Assembly (NCBI GenBank): GCA_020217115.1
Contig: JAIWOA010000021.1
Coordinates: 1-10,000 of the forward strand
Reading direction: 5' to 3'
Length of the DNA: 10,000 nucleotides
Source of the DNA: Calditerrivibrio sp.
GTDB lineage: Bacteria > Chrysiogenota > Deferribacteres > Deferribacterales > Calditerrivibrionaceae
The translations under genes were made by a program, and so were the position numbers. Below the pieces are notes generated by a model, which was not told the origin of the DNA, ran no database searches, and saw only the letters and a list, made by a program, of their open reading frames with translations. How positions within the stretch are numbered: position 1 is the first letter of the stretch; each line of letters opens with the position of its first letter. Positions 7,806-10,000 of this stretch are shown here, piece by piece.

Positions 7806-7811
7806 CTCCTT
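7806..7811 (-). promoter_or_regulatory. Ribosome binding site fixing the GTG start of livH
   Basis: AAGGAG on the minus strand ends five bases before the GTG at 7800. The overlapping ATG (7802-7800) leads to an immediate stop, so this site identifies the GTG as the start. Confidence 0.75.
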
Positions 7812-7837
7812 ATAAAGTTATTGTAATAAATTATTAA

Positions 7838-7855
7838 GGGGAGTTTTAACTCCCC
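7838..7855 (-). terminator. Intra-operon hairpin between livK and livH (probable attenuator)
   Basis: GGGGAGT (7838-7844) pairs with ACTCCCC (7849-7855) around a 4-nt loop, a compact GC-rich stem in an AT-rich gap. In the direction of transcription it begins 5 nt after the livK stop and is followed by TTAATAATTTATT, which has only interrupted U residues. This fits a leaky terminator or 3'-end stabiliser that keeps binding-protein mRNA above permease mRNA. Confidence 0.65.
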
Positions 7856-7860
7856 CAAAA

Positions 7861-9003
7861 TTATTCGTTAAGAAGCTTCAGGTAATATTCTCCATTAGCT
7901 CTTTTAGCAACTTCTTGAATGAAAGGTTTTTTAATTGCGTTACCTTCTTTATCAAACTTCATTTTACCGCTTACACCGTCAAACTCAGGCATAGTTGCAA
8001 GAGCTTTTTGTATACCTTCTCTCTGTTTTACATCTGCACAATCTGTAACTTTTGCTTTTTTCATTGCATCAGCAAATAGGTATACAGCGTCATAACCTTG
8101 AGCAGAGAACATATCTGCTTCACCACGACTTTTCATTTTTTCTACAAACTCTTGAATCTTTTTAGCTTTTGCTTCAGGAGAGAAACCTGCAAAAATTATA
8201 GATCCCAAAGCTGCATCTTTAGCAACTTTCCAGAGATCTGGTGAAAGAAGTCCATCTCCACCAATGATTGGAGCATTTATCCCCTGCTTTCTAAGTTCAA
8301 GAAGCAGAAGAGATGCTTCTGGATAGTATCCAGTGTATATAATTGCGTCAAACTTTAAGTTTTTGATTGATGTCACTTGAGCAGAGAAATCTTTGTCTCC
8401 ATCAGAAACTTTTTGTTCCCCAACAATATTTGCTCCAAACTTTTTAGCTGCGTTTGTAAAAATTTTAGACATTGAGACTGAGTAATCATTGTTCACAGAA
8501 GTAATTAGAACAAAATTTTTCCATTTTTTTGAATCCATAAGGAATTTAAGTGTTGCAGGAGCTCCGTCAGCATCGAGGAGTGTATCTCTGAAAACATAAG
8601 GCTTTTTCTCGACAACACCATCTGCAGTTGCACCAGCTGATATAAGTGGAAGTTTAGCTTTGTTTGCTATTGGCCCGATAACAAAAGTAGCTCCTGAAGT
8701 AGGTTCTCCAATAACTCCACACACTTTATCTTTATTGATAAAACGTTGGATTATGTTTGCAGATTCAGCTTTATCTCCTCTGCTATCATAGTTTATAAGT
8801 TTTAAGGTTTTTCCGTTTACCCCACCTGCTGCGTTAATTTCATCAATAGCAAGTTTAGCGCCAGCAAGGGTTTTTTGACCATAAGTAGCAAGGTTACCAG
8901 TTTCTGGTCCCTGGATACCCAAAGAAAGTTCTCCTGCGGCAAAGGCAATTCCCCCTAAAGCTACTGTGGTAGCTACAATACTTGAAACTAAAAGTTTTCT
9001 CAT
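7861..9003 (-). CDS. livK: LivK-type periplasmic amino-acid binding protein
   Basis: This 380-residue protein belongs to the type I periplasmic binding proteins (Peripla_BP_6 family) and would capture substrate and deliver it to LivHM. A clear Sec signal peptide is visible: MRKLL, a hydrophobic core, then AFA at 20-22 with cleavage after A22 or A23. There is no lipobox cysteine, so it is a soluble periplasmic protein as in Gram-negatives. The mature part has the usual PETGNLATYGQ opening, IDEINAAGGVNGK, the ligand-pocket region GEPTSGAT (99-106) and SAGAT a little later. The ATG is fixed by a very strong AAAGGAGG four bases upstream. It is the first gene of the transporter operon and carries its own near-consensus promoter. 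Branched-chain amino acids are the default ligand, but members of this family also take amides, aromatic compounds or urea, so the ligand is inferred. Confidence 0.93.
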   Translation of the reverse strand: MRKLLVSSIVATTVALGGIAFAAGELSLGIQGPETGNLATYGQKTLAGAKLAIDEINAAGGVNGKTLKLINYDSRGDKAESANIIQRFINKDKVCGVIGEPTSGATFVIGPIANKAKLPLISAGATADGVVEKKPYVFRDTLLDADGAPATLKFLMDSKKWKNFVLITSVNNDYSVSMSKIFTNAAKKFGANIVGEQKVSDGDKDFSAQVTSIKNLKFDAIIYTGYYPEASLLLLELRKQGINAPIIGGDGLLSPDLWKVAKDAALGSIIFAGFSPEAKAKKIQEFVEKMKSRGEADMFSAQGYDAVYLFADAMKKAKVTDCADVKQREGIQKALATMPEFDGVSGKMKFDKEGNAIKKPFIQEVAKRANGEYYLKLLNE

Positions 9004-9030
9004 GTTACCTCCTTTAATAGTTAATATTTT

Positions 9031-9054
9031 AAAAGTTCTAAATCATGAACTTTT
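9031..9054. promoter_or_regulatory. Perfect inverted repeat over the livK -10/+1 region, candidate operator
   Basis: AAAAGTTC (9031-9038) and GAACTTTT (9047-9054) form a perfect 8-bp inverted repeat with an 8-bp spacer. It overlaps part of the livK -10 box and the predicted start point near 9045. A dimeric regulator bound here would block livK transcription. The adjacent XRE-cupin protein is the obvious candidate, but the sequence does not show which factor binds. The same repeat could fold as a weak hairpin in the leader RNA. Confidence 0.5.
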
Positions 9055-9080
9055 ATATATAAAATCATTACACATGTCAA
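9052..9080 (-). promoter_or_regulatory. Sigma70-type promoter of the liv operon
   Basis: On the minus strand a perfect TTGACA (9080-9075) is followed, after exactly 17 bp, by TATAAA (9057-9052). The predicted start is near 9045, leaving a leader of about 41 nt that ends in the strong livK ribosome binding site. This is close to the consensus for a strong housekeeping promoter, and a run of seven T (+ strand 9084-9090) sits upstream. Confidence 0.8.
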
Positions 9081-9248
9081 ACATTTTTTTATTTGTTCCC
9101 AGTATAAGAATAATCTATTTTTAATATTTAGTTAACTGTTTTGTTAGATTAAAAAAAATATAGTAACTTTGAAAAACGTTCTGCATCGTATCCTGATTTT
9201 GAAATGGTTTAACGTTGTTTTATATTGGTAATATTATAAAACTTTTTA

Positions 9249-9277
9249 TTGACTTTTGTTTTTTTGTTTTATATAAT
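9249..9277 (+). promoter_or_regulatory. Sigma70-type promoter of the XRE-cupin regulator, predicting a leaderless mRNA
   Basis: TTGACT (9249-9254), a 17-bp T-rich spacer and a perfect TATAAT (9272-9277) form an excellent promoter. Standard spacing puts +1 at 9284, exactly the A of the regulator's ATG. No Shine-Dalgarno sequence precedes that ATG, which agrees with a leaderless transcript. Confidence 0.75.
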
Positions 9278-9283
9278 GAACGA

Positions 9284-9829
9284 ATGAGTATAGGGAAAAA
9301 AATATCAGAGTTGAGATTAAAGAAGAAACTTACTTTACGTCATCTTTCCAAGGTTTCTGGATGTTCTCTTGGTTTTTTATCTCAGGTGGAGAGGGATCTC
9401 GTCTCTCCTACAGTATCTTCCCTTAAAAAAATTGCTGATGCTTTAGAAGTTAATATGATGTATTTTTTTGAAAACCCAAATAAAAATCAAAGAATTGTAG
9501 TTAAAAAAAATGAACGTAACAGAATGGTTAATCCTAAATCAAAGGTAATATATGAACTTTTGAGACCTCAATTTAGCGATACTGAGTTGCAGGCACTTTA
9601 TATGATATTGGAACCTGGAGCTTTTAGTGGCAAGGATGCACATTCCCACAATGGCGAGGAGTTTGTTGTAGTAATGAAAGGAAGATTGGAGATAACTGTT
9701 GAAGGTGAGCATTTTGTATTAGATGAGGGTGATTCTGCTGTCTATAAGTCAACACAACCTCATTCATGGAGAAATGGTCATAATGGGATAACTGAAGCTC
9801 TGTGGGTCAATTACCCTCCCTCATTTTAG
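9284..9829 (+). CDS. XRE-family HTH plus cupin-2 transcriptional regulator
   Basis: This 181-residue protein has an N-terminal XRE/Cro-type helix-turn-helix (about 4-60, with LTLRHLSKVSGCS then LGFLSQVERD) and a C-terminal cupin-2 barrel (about 104-178). The cupin motifs are intact: H120-x-H122-x3-E126 then G133, and H160, together the expected metal ligands. Such two-domain regulators sense a small molecule or metal-bound ligand and usually repress or activate amino-acid, polyamine or catabolic genes. The chosen ATG at 9284 begins directly at the HTH domain. A longer frame from a TTG at 9215 would add 23 hydrophobic residues across the promoter and is rejected. It is divergent from livK across 280 bp, which suggests it controls the transporter and itself. 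A terminator follows. Family assignment is firm; target and ligand are inferred. Confidence 0.9.
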   Translation: MSIGKKISELRLKKKLTLRHLSKVSGCSLGFLSQVERDLVSPTVSSLKKIADALEVNMMYFFENPNKNQRIVVKKNERNRMVNPKSKVIYELLRPQFSDTELQALYMILEPGAFSGKDAHSHNGEEFVVVMKGRLEITVEGEHFVLDEGDSAVYKSTQPHSWRNGHNGITEALWVNYPPSF

Positions 9830-9856
9830 ATTATTGATTTTTTACCTTAATAAATC

Positions 9857-9887
9857 AAAACCCCCTCGAAAATTTAGAGGGGGTTTT
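9857..9887. terminator. Strong rho-independent, bidirectional terminator after the regulator
   Basis: AAAACCCCCTC (9857-9867) and GAGGGGGTTTT (9877-9887) form a perfect 11-bp stem with a 9-nt loop, starting 28 nt after the regulator stop. The A-tract before and T-tract after the GC stem mean it can work in both directions. Confidence 0.9.
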
Positions 9888-9900
9888 GTAAATCCTAACT

Positions 9901-10000
9901 AAGTTACCTGTTGCTAAAAAACTTAAAAGCTAAGCGAAGCAAGTTACTTGTTACGAGTTACAATACTAAACTAAATTTCCTGTTACGAGCTACTATATAC
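9901..10000. repeat. Degenerate short repeat array built on GTTACNN heptads, runs off window end
   Basis: Three copies of a 21-bp-like unit start at 9901, 9941 and 9973. The second (AAGTTACTTGTTACGAGTTAC) and third match at 17 of 21 positions; the first matches over its first 14 bases at about 12. Inside the second copy the sequence is three consecutive heptads, GTTACTT-GTTACGA-GTTACAA (9943-9963), and GTTACGA-GCTACTA recurs at 9982-9995. The stretch between copies one and two holds TAAGCGAAGCAA (9931-9942). No coding potential was seen. The array may continue beyond the window. Confidence 0.6.

Noticed and set aside
9215..9283. N-terminal extension of the regulator from TTG at 9215
   Set aside because: It would encode 23 hydrophobic residues ahead of an XRE domain, has no ribosome binding site and covers the promoter; the ATG at 9284 fits better.
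9834..9858. AT-only inverted repeat TTGATTT/AAATCAA just before the terminator, possible anti-terminator
   Set aside because: The stem is seven weak base pairs with an 11-nt loop and overlaps the much stronger terminator by two bases; chance is a simpler explanation.
9901..10000. Start of a CRISPR array
   Set aside because: Repeat copies are imperfect, unevenly spaced (40 and 32 bp) and internally heptameric, with no cas genes in view.

Overview
This is an AT-rich, gene-dense bacterial window. The gene content is GH57-type alpha-glucan enzymes instead of GH13 ones, a Rho-N/DUF4912 protein beside a GH57 branching enzyme, and a high-affinity amino-acid ABC transporter with a non-lipidated periplasmic binding protein. 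Together with the base composition this suggests a Gram-negative, probably thermophilic or anaerobic lineage such as the Deferribacterota (Deferribacter/Calditerrivibrio-like). That placement is an impression from gene style and was not tested by a search.

Left half (1-4547, + strand), alpha-glucan module. The window opens inside a GH57 4-alpha-glucanotransferase/amylase-type gene, of which only the C-terminal 369 codons are present. A galT-family nucleotidyltransferase follows with a 1-nt stop/start overlap. After a 136-bp gap holding a candidate promoter with an 11-T tract come a Rho-N/DUF4912 protein and a GH57 1,4-alpha-glucan branching enzyme, with the DUF4912 stop lying just upstream of the preferred branching-enzyme start. 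The enzymes would build, branch and remodel a glycogen-like polymer. The roles of GalT and DUF4912 in this setting are the open questions.

Middle and right (4612-9003, - strand), LIV-type ABC transporter. Read in its own direction the order is livK (binding protein), livH, livM (permeases), livG, livF (ATPases). The four distal genes are tightly spaced or overlapping. A GC-rich hairpin between livK and livH probably sets binding protein expression above that of the membrane components. The two halves converge on a long, almost perfect inverted repeat at 4554-4604.

Divergent regulator (9284-9829, + strand). An XRE-cupin repressor-type protein is transcribed away from livK across a 280-bp intergenic region that carries one near-consensus sigma70 promoter in each direction. 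The regulator promoter predicts a transcript starting at the A of its ATG, so the mRNA is probably leaderless. The livK promoter carries a perfect 8-bp inverted repeat across its -10/+1 region, a good operator candidate. The regulator ends in a strong bidirectional terminator, and the last 100 bp hold a degenerate repeat built on GTTACNN heptads that runs off the window.

No tRNA, rRNA, CRISPR array, transposase or phage gene was seen. The genes are mostly familiar families. The less-described elements are the DUF4912 partner of the branching enzyme, the regulatory architecture between livK and the cupin regulator, and the terminal repeat.
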